A stretch of DNA of 64,000 nucleotides from Sipunculus nudus (taxonomy: Eukaryota; Annelida; Sipuncula; Golfingiida; Sipunculidae): assembly GCA_026874595.1 (NCBI GenBank), contig CM049307.1, forward strand, positions 34,080,862 to 34,144,861. The letters are read 5' to 3'. The notes under the pieces were generated by a model. That model had not been told where the DNA came from. It searched no databases and saw only the letters and a program-made list of their open reading frames with translations. This document shows, in pieces, positions 1-57,308 of the stretch (positions are counted from its first letter, which is position 1; the number at the start of each line of letters is the position of its first letter). Made by a program: the position numbers and the translations under genes.

Positions 1-3000
1 TACATACTAGTTTCGTTTTAGCCCCATAAAACCTATTTGGCCCATGATCACCGAAATTAGCAGGAATGACAGGAAAAAACATTTTAGACCAGCCTGATCT
101 TTATCAAAAGGATATCAAAATATTGCAAAAGATATACCAAATTAAAGACAAGGAAAAATACGTTCCAGTGTAATATTTTTAATTTTTTATGTGCACAAGA
201 AGCCAACATAACGCCAAATGTCACGTGTTCATGACAGATCTCAGAATAGCCGTCATCAACCATGGTGAAAATGTGACACAAAATGTTTCAGTGAAGAGGA
301 ACATTTATTAACATAATGTGTTTGTTTAATAATTCTTTGTATCTTTTTGTCTGAGTTTTAGAGTATTGTCTATTAGGAATTATTGATAACTCTCTTTGCG
401 GTCATTGTAGTTGACTTTAACTTGGGATCCAAACTGCGCATATAGTCATGTTAGACGCGTAAACGCCATAGCAAAATATAATTTTTTTTCAGTCTACAAT
501 TATCCTGTCATGTTCTTTTTGAGCCGGAAAATATGCGTTCTAAATTTCCAAGATTTAACTGCAGATAATTCAATATATTCCGTCTTCTTGGTACATTGTA
601 GTACTTTTCACAATAAATCTGTCTTGCATTTTTGTTATGTAACAAACTGTCTTGTTTGAGTAGTTGTTTCAACAGTGGTTTAATGAATATGGTAATGCTT
701 AATTATTCATTATTTCAACTAGAGACCATGTCCTGTTGAATATATAAGCCTACATTTCTTATTCCTTTTTTATTCCTGCCACCCCTTACTCTAACTTCAG
801 GCCTGTTTTTTTTTATTTTGTGAATGTAAAAATAAATACCATAGATACATAATTCAAGTCTGCGGTTTAATCAGTTTCACAGGCTATTATGAAATGATTC
901 AATCGCAAACAAGATGTCTATAAATAAATGAAAGCTTGAAAGGATAAAACTGAAAAAAATTGACCAGTTATATTCCAAATCCAATATAAGTGATAACTGT
1001 ATCTCCAAACACTCTCCGAAATTCAACCTGAAGAGTCTGAGGTTTAGGAATCCAACATTGACAATCACCTCTGAACAACAAAATATTTAGGTAATTTTAA
1101 GACAAGCCCCCTTTTCCTGATAGATATATCATGTTTGCTTCTACAGAACTTTAGACTTACACTAAAGCATCATAAAACAAATTTAGCATGTTCATATTCA
1201 ATTACATAAGTATGAACGGATGACGTGACCCTCTGACCTGAAGCTGGCTACATTTAACCCGGATTTGGTCATATTTACTGCAACAAATGTTTGATATATT
1301 TAGGTGTTCTTAATATGTATATGATTAAATGAAGATGAAATATAGATTCAACCGATTTTACCGCGTTCCCTTCATAGTTGTGAAGGTCTGATAACGTTTT
1401 GTTATCCTGCTATTGTGGACTTTTCACAAAATTTGGTGTTTTTGTTCGATATATGGATAATTCCGTTAAGTTAGCTGACTATTTGGACATTTGAAAATAT
1501 CATGTTTTACCTCCAAAACTTAAGACTTACGCTAACATGATACATAATACATCATTAGCATATTCATTTTACCTACATAAATAATTATAAACAATATTGC
1601 AAGTGTAGTCAGACATTTTTTCAGAGCAAAAAAACATTTAGTATGAACTATGTGTTTATATGTAAATAAAATGCAATTAAATACCGCATTCTTTGATTTA
1701 GTCTTTTCCTGGCAAATTGAAGTTGAATCAGTAAAATAATTTTAAAATTAATTAGGAATTAGGTAGTTTTCAGCGATGTAAGTATTTATTTAATATATGT
1801 ACAAACCATAATCCAATCTCAACCCTTAAAAATACAGCAATAGACAACTAAACGCCACTAGAGGCTCCGTCGTATTGAAACATGATCTAAATTGCTACCA
1901 TCGATAATTTTACTGCATTTTACTAATTCCTTCGAAATGTTATTATTCCAAACATATATAATACCCAACGGATGTTCAAGAACCGCCCATTAGCTTATTA
2001 GGCCTATATACTAAATAAGTACATAGATTTGCTTGTAGGACTTTACGCCCAGATAGATATTATTTTGGATAAGTGTAAACAAATATTGCTTCATGGCACA
2101 TTTTTATTATCGCCTTTATCATATTTTATAATCGAGATGTTTGAGCCTTGTAAGTATAATCAAAGGTGTGGACAATTCATTTTATTGGTTCAATCACCTG
2201 GGTTGTTCGTCAATACGAATTCAAATATAGCTTTCGAAAGGGATAGTTTCACTGGAATGGTTATATACTAGTATATTCCCTATATATTTAATCATATGGG
2301 TGTTTAATATTTATAATCTTAACAAATATGCAATTTTAATATTGAAATGATATACTTCTTAACTTTTCCAATATTTACACTTCAGAACATGAGGGCATTT
2401 AAGCACACTCACAGGATACAGTTTCACATCAATGATTGACGTGACCTACTGACCTCTTGCAACCTACAATTATACCTCAACATGATTTCGTCACACTTTC
2501 TACAATAACTCTTCATGATATTTCATAATGGTGTTCTAATTATGATTATTAATTAATTTAAAATGAGTATTAGAGTCAACTGAGTTTACAACATTCAGTT
2601 TATTGTTGTAAACTTGTGAAATGTTACTTAAAATCATCTTATTTTGGACTCAGGCTTGCTGAAAGAACAAAACCGAGTTTAGGTGGGCACCCCCTCCAGA
2701 ATGATCAGGATTGACCTGTATATACTTCATAACAATTTTTTTATCCGGCGTGTAACGATAATTCCGTTTAGCCACCTGACCACAATGACTGCCGAAGCCA
2801 TCGAGTTGTTTGTTTGGGGTGGAAGCAAGAGAGATTCTCTGTCATGGGTGGATCTGGAGCAACTGACAAGGATGGATATGTCTCTGTAGGAATGATGCTC
2901 AGGTATCCAGGACTTGAAAATAGAGGGGGCGCAGCCCTAAAGTCGAGAAGGGAGCTGTTCTGCGTCTTTAAGACATATCATATATATATATTAAAAAAAT

Positions 3001-3777
3001 ATATATATACATAAATATATACACACTAATGAATCATTTTTTTTCAAGATTATATTGATGTTCCACAAATCCCTATTGGTAGTAAGCAAGCATATTTAAA
3101 CTTGTTTGAATACACTGCGTGGCTATTAAAACAATTCTCTCCTACTAAACATATAAATATTGTTAGTTCGTGCATTATAATTATGATTGTTATCAGTAAT
3201 TTCGTAAAGTATCCAATACAAGTTGTTAATTATTTTAACCGTTGGGCCCTCGTGTGTGTATATATATATATAAAATGCATTATTTGAACAACAGAAAAAT
3301 ACATGCATCAATAAGTCAAGTGTTGTAACGTTATTGTAAGATGGTCAGCACGCATGTAAAATTTAACTATTATATGTCACTGAATTTGTCAAGGGTGACT
3401 GCATCTATTTTTTCTTGTGTTAAGCTTCTGTTAATGATATTCCATAATATAGGCCTTTTGTAGATAAATTATTTTTGCAGCAATTCAGTTCGAACTGGAG
3501 CCAGTTGGAGTTAAAAGTAATTAAGGTAGTCTGACCTGAGGAAACTAAAGTACATAAAAACACAAAAACTATTAGGTGAAAAATACTCATTGACTGTTAT
3601 TTGAATGCCATTTTCAGGTTTATATTATTATTGAAAATGCAGCTTTCAAACAACAAGCCTGGCCATCCAGTTCCAGTGACAGTAGCTTGGTATTTAGAGG
3701 TGATTTTAATTACCCCATAATCAAGAAACCGGAAGCTTTTCTATAGTCTCTTTGTGTACTCCAGGGTAAGTTTAAAA

Positions 3778-4990
3778 CAAGGGACTCATGGGTCAAGGCG
3801 CGCAGCAGAAGTTTGAGATTTAAGCAAATACAAAATATACTGATTTCTATTGTAATATTTACATTTATATAAACATATGAAGCTAAGAGGGAACGGCCCT
3901 CTATACTTGGTTATAGTAAAGTTCTAAATACATTATTGCAAAACTAATACTCTGAAAAGACTGTCATGAAGAAAAAGAGTAACATTTTTGAGAAACTGTG
4001 ATGCATATGAAAAATTTACAGACGGACAGGCAAGTGGACATGATGGACTGATACCTTTATTTTCACTTTCACAGGAATAATTTATTTAAGTTCCTTTTTT
4101 TTTTTTAGCATATCCACTTTTTCCATTAATAGTTTGTATCATATTCATTTTTTTCAATTTACAAGTTTTATATATTTGTAATGAAAAAATCTGAAAATAT
4201 ACATTAAAATATCAGAATTGTAAGTTGCAATCATTATTTATCCAGAGTTTAGCTCACATCAGGTCATATAATGCATTCACATGTATTTTATTATTTTTAA
4301 ATCACAAATGTTTAACTGAATTTAAAAGAAAATAATTCCACATGGCATCTTCAAGATTATTCCTTGAAACACTATTAAAATATTTTGTACATTGGAGTTT
4401 TCAGTACATGCTTAATTTCATTTACCGAAATAAAAGATTCAGTAAATTTGTTTAATTAAAAAATCTTTTCAAATAAATTATACACACTGTTGGTTAAATG
4501 AGGGACAAACAATATCATAATGCTAATTACTGAGCTATAATTTATTACTGGAATTAACATTAAATTTCACACCTGGTGATTTTTTTCTCTCTTCTGGAAT
4601 GAGGAATTCCTTATCTTATGATCATCCACACTTTCATAGCAAAACACCACTTGTGGACACAATTAAATAACACAGGTGAAGGCTGTACTAGGTGGGCTTG
4701 ATGTAAACAACACTTGACAAGGTGTATAAAAACTGAAATAAAAGCTACTCTTTTCAATCAATTCCTTTGAATTTTAAGAATTCAAAAGAGTAAATCCTTC
4801 TGTATATATGCTGTGAAAATTAAACCAACAGTGCTAACAGCGAAAAAACGTGCAGTGGCCAAAATTTAAGATATTGATTTTTTATTTATGCTAATAACTT
4901 TGAAAAATTGCAAAATTCATATCTAATTTTGGGTAAACAATCGAATCTTGATTAAATAAAGTTATATCCCTTTGAATACGCCACTGATGC
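3778..4990. repeat. Dispersed repeat copy, CAAGGG-headed family
   Basis: It starts with a decayed head CAAGGGACTCATGGGTCA, followed by the 'aagctaagaggga...tggttatagtaaagttctaaat' type sequence also found near 22,540, 53,850 and 54,850. It continues into a block (about 4,190-4,680) that recurs at 55,140-55,640 and 61,860-62,420. Its right end is indistinct and diverged. Confidence 0.7.
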
Positions 4991-6987
4991 TTTCGGATTG
5001 TCCTTAAGAAGAAAACATGAAACAAAACAGCAAGCGGGGTACCAGTGAAAACCCATCGGAGGAAGGCTAGCCTTTAATCGAGGGTGTTCAGATGAGGAGC
5101 TAGAAGTGAAGCCTCGAAATTCACCTGCCGTGTCAATAGTTTATGAGAAAGGACTGGCATCACCCTCGGGGTAATTCAGTAAGGGACACTCCTCAAGATT
5201 CACAAGATGCCTGTCAATATGCTGTGGTCACTTTACTCATACCAAACCCACATTTCTGCTTTATCTCACTCACAGAAACTTTCAAAACAAACAGACAAAA
5301 CAGCCAATTTATAATATCTGCAAAGGGATTTATAGATTCATAACAACACAACACACCATTGAAGGTGGGGAGCAGTCTTTTGTATTCAACACAGGCATGC
5401 TTCTTTGTAGTAGTTCCCATGTACCAGTATTTGCCACAGGAGTCAAGTGATATACTGCCCACCACTGCCCTAAAGAATGCTTCTATACAGTTGTGACTGT
5501 TCTACTGAAGAGGAATTCAAGCCCCTGATATAACCTCTACATCTTTCTACAAAAACTACCTATCTGTATATACCATGTAGGCAACATTACAACCAAATAT
5601 CTACTGAAACCTTGAATTCTCTTGAATATCTCTTTCTACGTATGGCATAATACAGTATATCTATCGATGTGCACTCTTTTAACTTCTTCTTGGAAGCAGT
5701 ATGTATATAAACACTGGCAATATCAGGGTTCTGAAAAGCACTTTCTAAGCTGTAATACAATTTTTCTACCAGATCTGTTTAAAAATGCCCAGCACTTTAC
5801 GTCTTCTTTCTAACTTTATGGTTAAGAAATATCAAGCAAGTACCATAAAGCTAGTGTACTACCCTGCATCTATAAAGCCAATTTAACCATTGTCTTTCTT
5901 TACAAGAACTGCTCAAAAAATGTTCAGTGCACAAATAGTAAAATATGAGTTGGCATATGAAAGTAACATATTTGAGCTCTAACAGCAAGAAAGAAATCCA
6001 GGAGAGAGACAGGTTTGTTCACATGAATTGTTATACACAGTTTCTGTGTACAATCACAAAAACCAGTGTAAGGCACATTTATATGTGTTACAATATATAA
6101 ATATATTAGTTCCTCATAATAAATATAAAGTTTGTCATGGTATCATGAGTAGCCTGGAATACACAAACTTATCACCAATTAGTGATCATCTGAGTACAAA
6201 GTTACACTGACTACATAACAAAATCTGCTTTACAGAGCTCCCAATTTGGTGACTGGAAAATCCAGTTTTCATAAAATGTTTATTTTCATTTATAGTATAC
6301 TGAGACAACGAAAAATAATTGGAATTCATGAGCCAGGAAACATTTCAGTAAACCATGACTCTATGTGCATTTAGGCTGTCATAAAGGAGTACACAAATAT
6401 AGCAAAACATTATAATAACAGTATCTAACCTATGGAACCATTAGAAACAATTCACTAACAAACATAATGGACAAACTTTATGTCTACTCATCATGTCTTA
6501 TTGACTCATGCCTTTTACATACCAAGTAAGACTCTAGTTTTGTTATACTGTCCAGATTCTGCCAAGACAAGCTGGGGTACCATGCCAAGGCTACATTAAA
6601 TTCAGTGGTGCTGCAAAAGAAATCTTGAAATGTAGTAACAGAATGCCTATAAATATACCAATACTGAGTCAGTTTACCTCAAATTCTGATAAATAATGGA
6701 AAAAATATTGAAACATTTACATCTACCAAGCATTCCAATACAGCAGATCTACAAGGTATTTGCTTTAGCTGTTTCTGAACATCATGGATGAGCATAACCC
6801 TCCAGTGATAGTTTTTTTTACATGAACACTCAAGAAGTCTTAAAATGTAACATTGTCATCAAAATAATAATAAATCCAGTTTTAATGTCAGTTGGAACTT
6901 TGTTTCATTTCATCATATTTGTTCATTTATATTTTCATTTCATTTGGTATTATTTCTGATATAGGATATTTTATTTTTATTCTAAAG

Positions 6988-7261
6988 TATCCTGAATTTT
7001 AATTCAAAAGGCTAGCACTGATAAATCTAAACAAATAATATGAAGGAAAGAAGGAAAATTATAAACAAAAAGTAACTGAGAATCATCTGAGCTTAAAATC
7101 AAGCACAATACGTAAGAAATCAAATATCCTGAATTTTAATTTAAAAGGTTAGCACTGATAAATCTAAACAAATCATATAAAGGAAAGAAGGCAAATTATT
7201 AACAAAAAGTAACTGAGAATCATCTGAGCTTAAAATCAAGCACAATACGTAAGAAATCAAA
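6988..7261. repeat. 137-bp direct tandem duplication, 2 copies
   Basis: Units 6,988-7,124 and 7,125-7,261 both start TATCCTGAATTTTAATT and end GTAAGAAATCAAA, with only scattered substitutions. It lies in the 3' flank, about 2.5 kb past the stop codon. Confidence 0.9.
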
Positions 7262-9761
7262 CATCACCAATCTGTAAACAAAATAATTAGCATTACACAA
7301 TTATGACTGAAGAATCCCATATTTAGATATTTGTCTCCATGCTTCATTCATCTTATCTAGACTACATATTTGTTCTAGACTCTGGGCTATGTGCACATTA
7401 TGTTCTCAACATTGTGAGGTAAAACAGGCACACATCCAAAGGTAAGTCAATCAAAAAACCATTATAAGTCATTAATTAAATCACATAATCATATAACCAT
7501 GTCATAATCCACCATCACTTTATGTTCATAAAACATTATATACAACTTCCACTGATAAAACAATGTGCATCATCAAAGAGTATCTTCCAGCTACATGAGC
7601 TTGTAAGAACCTGCTCAACAGCAGCAATGCTATAAACAGTTTTCACTGGTACCTGCCCAAGGTTGGCAGGTCTGGTATGGCTGTCCTCAGGCCAATATGA
7701 AAAGGTTCATAATATATTTTTTTTTAACAATCACACATATATTAAGGTCACTCTATATTTTAAGTTAACCTTTACTTGCATAATATATTGTGTTATTATG
7801 TCGATGTACAATGTATAGGCAATATAATTGACTGGGATGTCATATCATGGATGTCACCTTGCACCATCATTTTCATGTAATATATTGATGACACTACTGT
7901 AATATTGTCACACAGTTTTGAACTGTATCATATTAGAGAAAACCCTGACTTTAACCCTCAGCTATCAATATGACCTTGGCTTGCTTGAACCTGATACAGT
8001 TGACTTGCAAGACCAATAGAATAACCAATATTAGCTTATGCATGGTAATACAGACCAGGATTATAGCATCATTTTGTGTGGGCTAGGGGTTAACTGTATC
8101 TGACTGATACCATTCATGGGGGGTTAATAAATACTGGTCAATCACTGCTCATAAACTGCAAAATAAAACAAGATATTAACCCTTGTCATATGTACAAATC
8201 TATTTTGTGGGCAAAACTTAAAATGATGACACCATACATTAACATGGTAACTGACCAAAACCCCTATAAAATATGTTTATATATATCAAATTTATTTTAA
8301 ATAACTGTGGCTTGATTTCCTGCTGATACACAAAGAACTTGAGACTCCAGTGTAAGTTGAACTTTAATAATAAACAGTTGACCAGACTATAAATATGAAT
8401 AAACACATTTCCTGAGGTTCTTTCATATTCTCACTAACATGCCTGTGGGGATTATTTCCCATAATATAAAGGATCTTCCCCTATTAAAACACTGGACCTG
8501 TTCCTGGTCTCAGTTTCTATACATTAACAAATGAATATAGGACATCATTTATACCAGTGGCTAAAGAAGAAATGCACAATTCTTATACACATGAGTAGGT
8601 CTAAAGGATAAATGAAGCAAAAATAAATGTCACAGATGCACAATAGTACAAAAACTTATCTCAAGCATTCTAAAATCACTGTTTTATTAACTCAATTAAA
8701 AAGTCTATCCTTACATATCTGTTAGTTTGTCAGGGATTATGCATAAACTACTGAATTCTGAAAAAAAATTAGAAGTTTGGATACAGGCAGCTTGTGGATC
8801 TGGATAAAGAGACAAATACTGCAGGGTTGTTTTCCCTTTGGCAGAGGATTGTGCTTTACTGCTGAGTGATATTCCTAGACAATGCTTCAAAGCAGTTGAT
8901 ACTTTCAGATGATGAAAAAAATCCTACCATCTTGCTGGCAGTGTTGAATGAATATCTTTATCATGAAATTCTACAAAATAAAATTTGTTACTATTTTGAA
9001 ATAAAGGGAACCCCATCATATATTATACCCATATTTATAAAGTAAAACCTTCAAATTTTGATTGTAAAAGTATAAAGATATATACCACTCTGTGAACCAA
9101 ATTTCCAATTTAGCATCCAAAATTGTCAGTTAAATGAAACTGTGGCATTCCTAGCAAGTCACACAATTAATGTTTACATCTACAAGTGTACATGTAGTAC
9201 CATTCTTCATGACAGTATAAGCATAAGTATAAATATAAGCACCTCTTGAAAAGTAGGAGGTATGGTCTCAACACAGGTGTCACATAAATAAATTACAAAT
9301 AATATACAAAGATACAAGTGGACAAAATATAAATTGTCTGCATCCTGCTGCAGTTTGACAACTGATATGGCATCTTTCAATTAACTAATGATTTTAAATT
9401 CACCTTTCATATTTCAAAACATTTTTAATTAACAATTTTCCCTTTTAGTACATAGTGATTGGCAAAGATGATATTTGAAATTTGTTTACAAGTATCACAA
9501 CTTTATGTATAATATACATCACTCTTGACTGTGACACAAGTAATATGTGGTCAAATTTAACATGATCAGTAAAAATAGTAAAATATTTTTTAACTCTTTC
9601 CATCAGACCTGTACTCAAGGGTATAAATACAAACGTAAATACACTTAGTGTACAAAAGGTTGGGCAGTAACAGCTCATGTACACAAGTTTTGAGCAGACA
9701 CCATTTTTCTGTTATGAGTAAAAAAAACAAGCAATACAGTATTTTATCATGATAACAAATC

Positions 9762-52956
<43,195 letters not shown>

Positions 52957-53175
52957 CTGGAATCAGCAAAAAACAACAGGTGTAAGACACTATCTTTTAT
53001 TAAAATATGGATACAAAGTTACTAAAAAGGAGGTAATTCGTGAATATTTATCTTGATATGCATTGACAGCTATTCCATACCTTGCATGATACTTTTGTAT
53101 ATTGCACAAAATAAACTAGTTTTAAGTTAATACATACAATAAAAATTGCCATCTCATAAAAAAATATAATAAGAA

Positions 53176-55137
53176 CAAGGGACCCATGGGTCACGGCGCT
53201 CAGATGATCGTAATTGTACAATAAATGTTTCTCCACTGTGATACTATGTCGAGTCGATAAAGCTTATTTGGCTATTATAAAGGAATGTAATTTAATATGT
53301 GAGTAAATGATAAATGAAATTACCTGACTGATGGATTAATAGAGTAAAATATAGTGGTTTATTTTTTATTTATTTAGGAGGGGTTGAAAATTGTGATATA
53401 TTTGAGCAAATATGAATGCAATGACAGCAGTAATAAGCAGTAGTAGAATGATGATAAGGCTATTTGTTGAAGGATCTAAAGTGTATGGTAGTCTGCAAGT
53501 GTTCAATTTGACAGATATGATGTTATGATTAACTATTCTGATGAAGTGATTTATGAATTTGTGACTGTATGACACAATATCTCTTTAGTCTTGACAAGGT
53601 ACATTATTGTGATGCCAACTATGTCTACATATTACACAATATTGACATAATTTCTGGCATGTACATAGGTACCTATGGACGAATAGTTATACAAAATATT
53701 AAAGTATGAATATATCTGATTCATCTTGTTCTTGCTTACTGAGGCTGACTTTGGGATGGGGTTCGGAGAAGGGAAAAGTGAGGGCAGCACGAAGGTGGAT
53801 GTATAAATAATTTATTGTTATGTTTTTCATTTATATAAGAATATGAAAAGCTAAGAAGAAAGGGGCCCTCCTACTTGGTTATAGTAAAGTTCTAAATATA
53901 TGATTGCAAACTAATACTCTGACAAGACTGTCATGAAGAAAAACAGTAAAAGTTTTGAGATACTGTGATGCATATGAAAATTTACAGATGGACAGGCAAG
54001 TGGACGGAATGGACTAATACCTTTATTTCACTTTCAAGGGAATAATGCATTTAAGTTTATAAATAAGCCAATTTTTTTAAGCATATCCAGTTTTTCCATT
54101 AAGAAGTTTTTATCTGAATCATTTTTTTATTTACATGTTTTATAAATTTTTAATAACAAAGGACCCATGGGTCACGGCGCTCAGCTGATTGTGATTGGAC
54201 TATAAATGTTTCTCCACTGTGATACTATATCGAGTCGATAAAGCTTATGAATATCATGTACATGTTGGGCTATTATAAAGGAATGTAATGTAATATGTGA
54301 GTAAATGATAAATGAAATTACCTGACTGATGGATTAATAGAGTCAAATAAAGTGGTTTATTTTTTATTTATTAAGGAGGGGTTGAAAATTGTGATATATT
54401 TGAGCAAATATGAATGCAATGACAGCAGTAATAAGCAGTAGTAGAATGATGATAAGGCTATTTGTTGAAGAATCTAAAGTGTATGGTAGTCTGCAAGTGT
54501 TCAATTTGACAGATATGATGTTATGATTAACTATGCTGATGAAGTGATTTATGAATATGTGACTGTATGACACAATATCTCTTTAGTCTTGACAAGGTAC
54601 ATTATTGTGATGCCCACTGTGTCTACATATTACACAATATTGACATAATTTCTGGCATGTACATAGGTACCTATGGACGAATAGTTATACAAAATATTAA
54701 AGTATGAATATATCTGATTCATCTTGTTCTTGCTTACTGAGGCTGACTTTGGGATGGGGTTCGGAGAAGGGAAAAGTGAGGGCAGCACGAAGGTGGATGT
54801 AGAAATATTCTATTGTAATGTTTTTCATTTATATAAGAATATGAAAAGCTAAGAGGAAAGGGGCCCTCCTTCTTGGTTATAGTAAAGTTCTAAATATATG
54901 ATTGCAAACTAATACTTTGACAAGACTGTCATGAAGAAAAACAGTAAAAGTTTTGAGATACTGTGTTGCATACTAAAAGACAGATGGACAGGCAAGTGGA
55001 CAGAATGGACTTATACCTTTATTTCACTTTCAAGAGAATAATGCATTGAAGTTTATATATAATCCTATTTTTTTAAGCAGATCCATTTTTTCCATTAAGA
55101 AGTTTTTATCTGAATCATTTCTTTTTACAGGTTTATA
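53176..55137 (+). repeat. ~981-bp tandem duplication, two copies with CAAGGG heads
   Basis: Copies begin at 53,176 and 54,157 (CAAGGGACCCATGGGTCACG, CAAAGGACCCATGGGTCACG) and run in parallel for nearly 1 kb with few differences, including a shared 69-codon minus-strand frame. The second copy continues directly into a block also found at 4,190 and 61,860, so it may be the left part of a ~3.1-kb element ending at 57,303. Confidence 0.85.
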
Positions 55138-57303
55138 AATGTTTAATTAAAAAACCTGAAAATATAAGTTAAAATATTAGAATTTTTGCAAAAGTTGCAA
55201 TCATTACATATACAGAGTAAAAAACACTGGGTCATATTATGCATACACATATATTTTATTATTTTTAAATCATACATGTTTAAACTGATTTTAAAAGAAA
55301 ATAATGCCACAACATGGTATCTACAAGAATATTCCTTGAATCACTATTAAAAAGTTTTGCACATTGGAGTTTTCAGGACATGCTTAATTTTATTCACCAA
55401 AATAAAATAAAAGTAAATTTGATAAAATAAAACATCTTTTCAAATAAAGTATACACACTGTTGGTTGAATGAGGGACAAACAATATAATTGTGCTAATTA
55501 CTATCCCAGTTTTAATTAATTACTGGAATTAATAGTCAATTTCACACCTGGTGAAGTTTTTACTCTTCTGAAGTAAGGAACTACTTATCTCATGAACATC
55601 CACACTTTCACAGCAATACACCACTTTGTGGACACAATTAAATGTACACTTTAATCATTGTAACCCTGGTGGTTCAATACAAAATCTAAAATGTAGCATG
55701 TCCAAGAATAAAATAAAATACAGAAAAATTATAACATTCATCTAGTTTATGCACCCACTGGGGGGGGGGATGAGAGCAGGGCAGAGGGGAAGCCTGCTAG
55801 TAGTGGCCAAGCTGGGCCAAGGTAAGCTGCCTGGGGTGGGTTACATAATGCAAGTGAAGGCTGTACTACTAGGTGGGCTAGATGTAAACAACACTTGACA
55901 TGGTGTATGAAAACATGAATAAAAGCTATTCATTCCAATCAATTTCTTTTGAAAGTTCAGATTTTAAAAGATTAAATCCTTATGCATATATGCTGGGAAA
56001 ATTAAATCAACAGTGCCAAAGTTGGACAAAATTTAAGGTATTGATTTTTCATTTATGCTAATAACTTGAAAAATTTGCAAAATTCAGATCTAATTTTGGG
56101 TAAACAATTAAATCTTGATTAAATAAAGTTATATTCCTGAAAAAAAGTCTCTAGGTTCAGCAATTCTCATGTGAGTAAATATATTTCCTGATTTAAAAAA
56201 AAAATGCATTATGTTTTGGCCCAAAACTTCAAAATAATACCCAATACTGACCTAATTTTTGGTATGTTCATAGAAAATGTATAAAAGAATGTGAATACTA
56301 AATACGATCAAAAACATATCAGTGGTTTTGATATTAGGCAGCCTTGAAGTGTAACAATGGCTTTTTTTTTATTGAAAACGGGGTTTTTTTTTCCTTAATA
56401 TCTCGAAGGAACTAAGTCCTAATGACCCAATTTTCGGTATGGTAGGAGATTTTGGGGACATCTAAAATTATGTCAACAGCCTGGGGAGCATAGAGATGTG
56501 CACTGAATGACCTACAGTCATCAAAGTGGACTGCTTGACAATGTAAGGGAATACAACAAGAGCCTCCAAAAAATTCAATAACTAGCCTAATTTTGCAGCT
56601 TTTATTTTCAAATTTCAGATTGTAAAAGATTAAATCCTTATGTATACATGGTGTGAAAATTAAATCCACAGTACTTACAGGAAAAAAACTTGCCATGGCC
56701 AAAGTTGGGCAAAATTTAAGGTACCAATTTTATATTTTTGCCAATATTTAAAAAAATTTAACAAATTTTGATCTAATTTTTGGTATACAATTAAATTTTG
56801 ATTAATTAAAGTTGCATTACTGGAAAAAAGTCCCTACCTTTAACACTTTTGGTCTTAAGTGACCAAATATCTTCCTGATTTTTTTACAAAGTCCATTATG
56901 TTTGGGCCCATAACTTTTTTAAATTAAATAATACTGACTTAATATCTGGCATGTACATAGGAACTATATACAGGAATATTTATGGTAAATATGAAGAAAA
57001 CCAGATGAGTGGTTTTGATATTAGGCAGTCTTGAAGTGTGAAAATAGTTTTCTAATAAAAAATTGAGGTTTTTCCTTAATATCTCAAAGGAACGAAGTCC
57101 TATTGACCCAATTTTTGGCATGGTAGGAGATTATGGGGACATCTAACTGTATGGCGAAATTCAGATTCGTAGGTCCAATGGTGTCGAAACGTGCCAGTCT
57201 TACGGACGGACATCCAGACGGACAGACGGACGGCACGACGGACGGACGGACGACGGACAATGGACCATGACTATAGCTCAGATGACTTATAGTCAGCTGA
57301 GCT
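55138..57303 (+). mobile_element. Repeat block ending in the family hairpin
   Basis: Shares successive blocks with 61,850-63,470 (including a G run at about 55,758-55,767) and ends with (ACGG)n-like tract, 'gactatagctcagatgact' and TAGTCAGCTGAGCT at 57,303. Whether it is one element with 54,157-55,137 or several nested ones cannot be settled by eye. Confidence 0.65.
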
Positions 57304-57308
57304 AAAAA

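Larger units (their letters stand above)
1..9761. other. 3' flank / possible 3' UTR, no gene seen
   Basis: No long or domain-bearing reading frame is present on either strand; short ORFs are AT-rich chance frames. On the minus strand an ATTAAA-like site lies at about 9,424-9,429 and an AATAAA at about 8,683-8,688. Either could be the polyadenylation signal of the ABCC mRNA, but neither can be confirmed. The stretch also holds AT microsatellites (about 2,978-3,025 and 3,258-3,273), a repeat copy at 3,778-4,990 and a 137-bp tandem duplication at 6,988-7,261. Confidence 0.6.

Noticed and set aside
9445..9684. 79-codon minus-strand frame just past the ABCC stop
   Set aside because: It lies in the presumed 3' UTR; the stop at 9,762-9,764 closes a C-terminus that already matches the family end.
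53366..53575. 69-codon minus-strand frame repeated at 54,364-54,573
   Set aside because: Conserved only through the 981-bp tandem duplication. Hydrophobic low-complexity frame with no known match.
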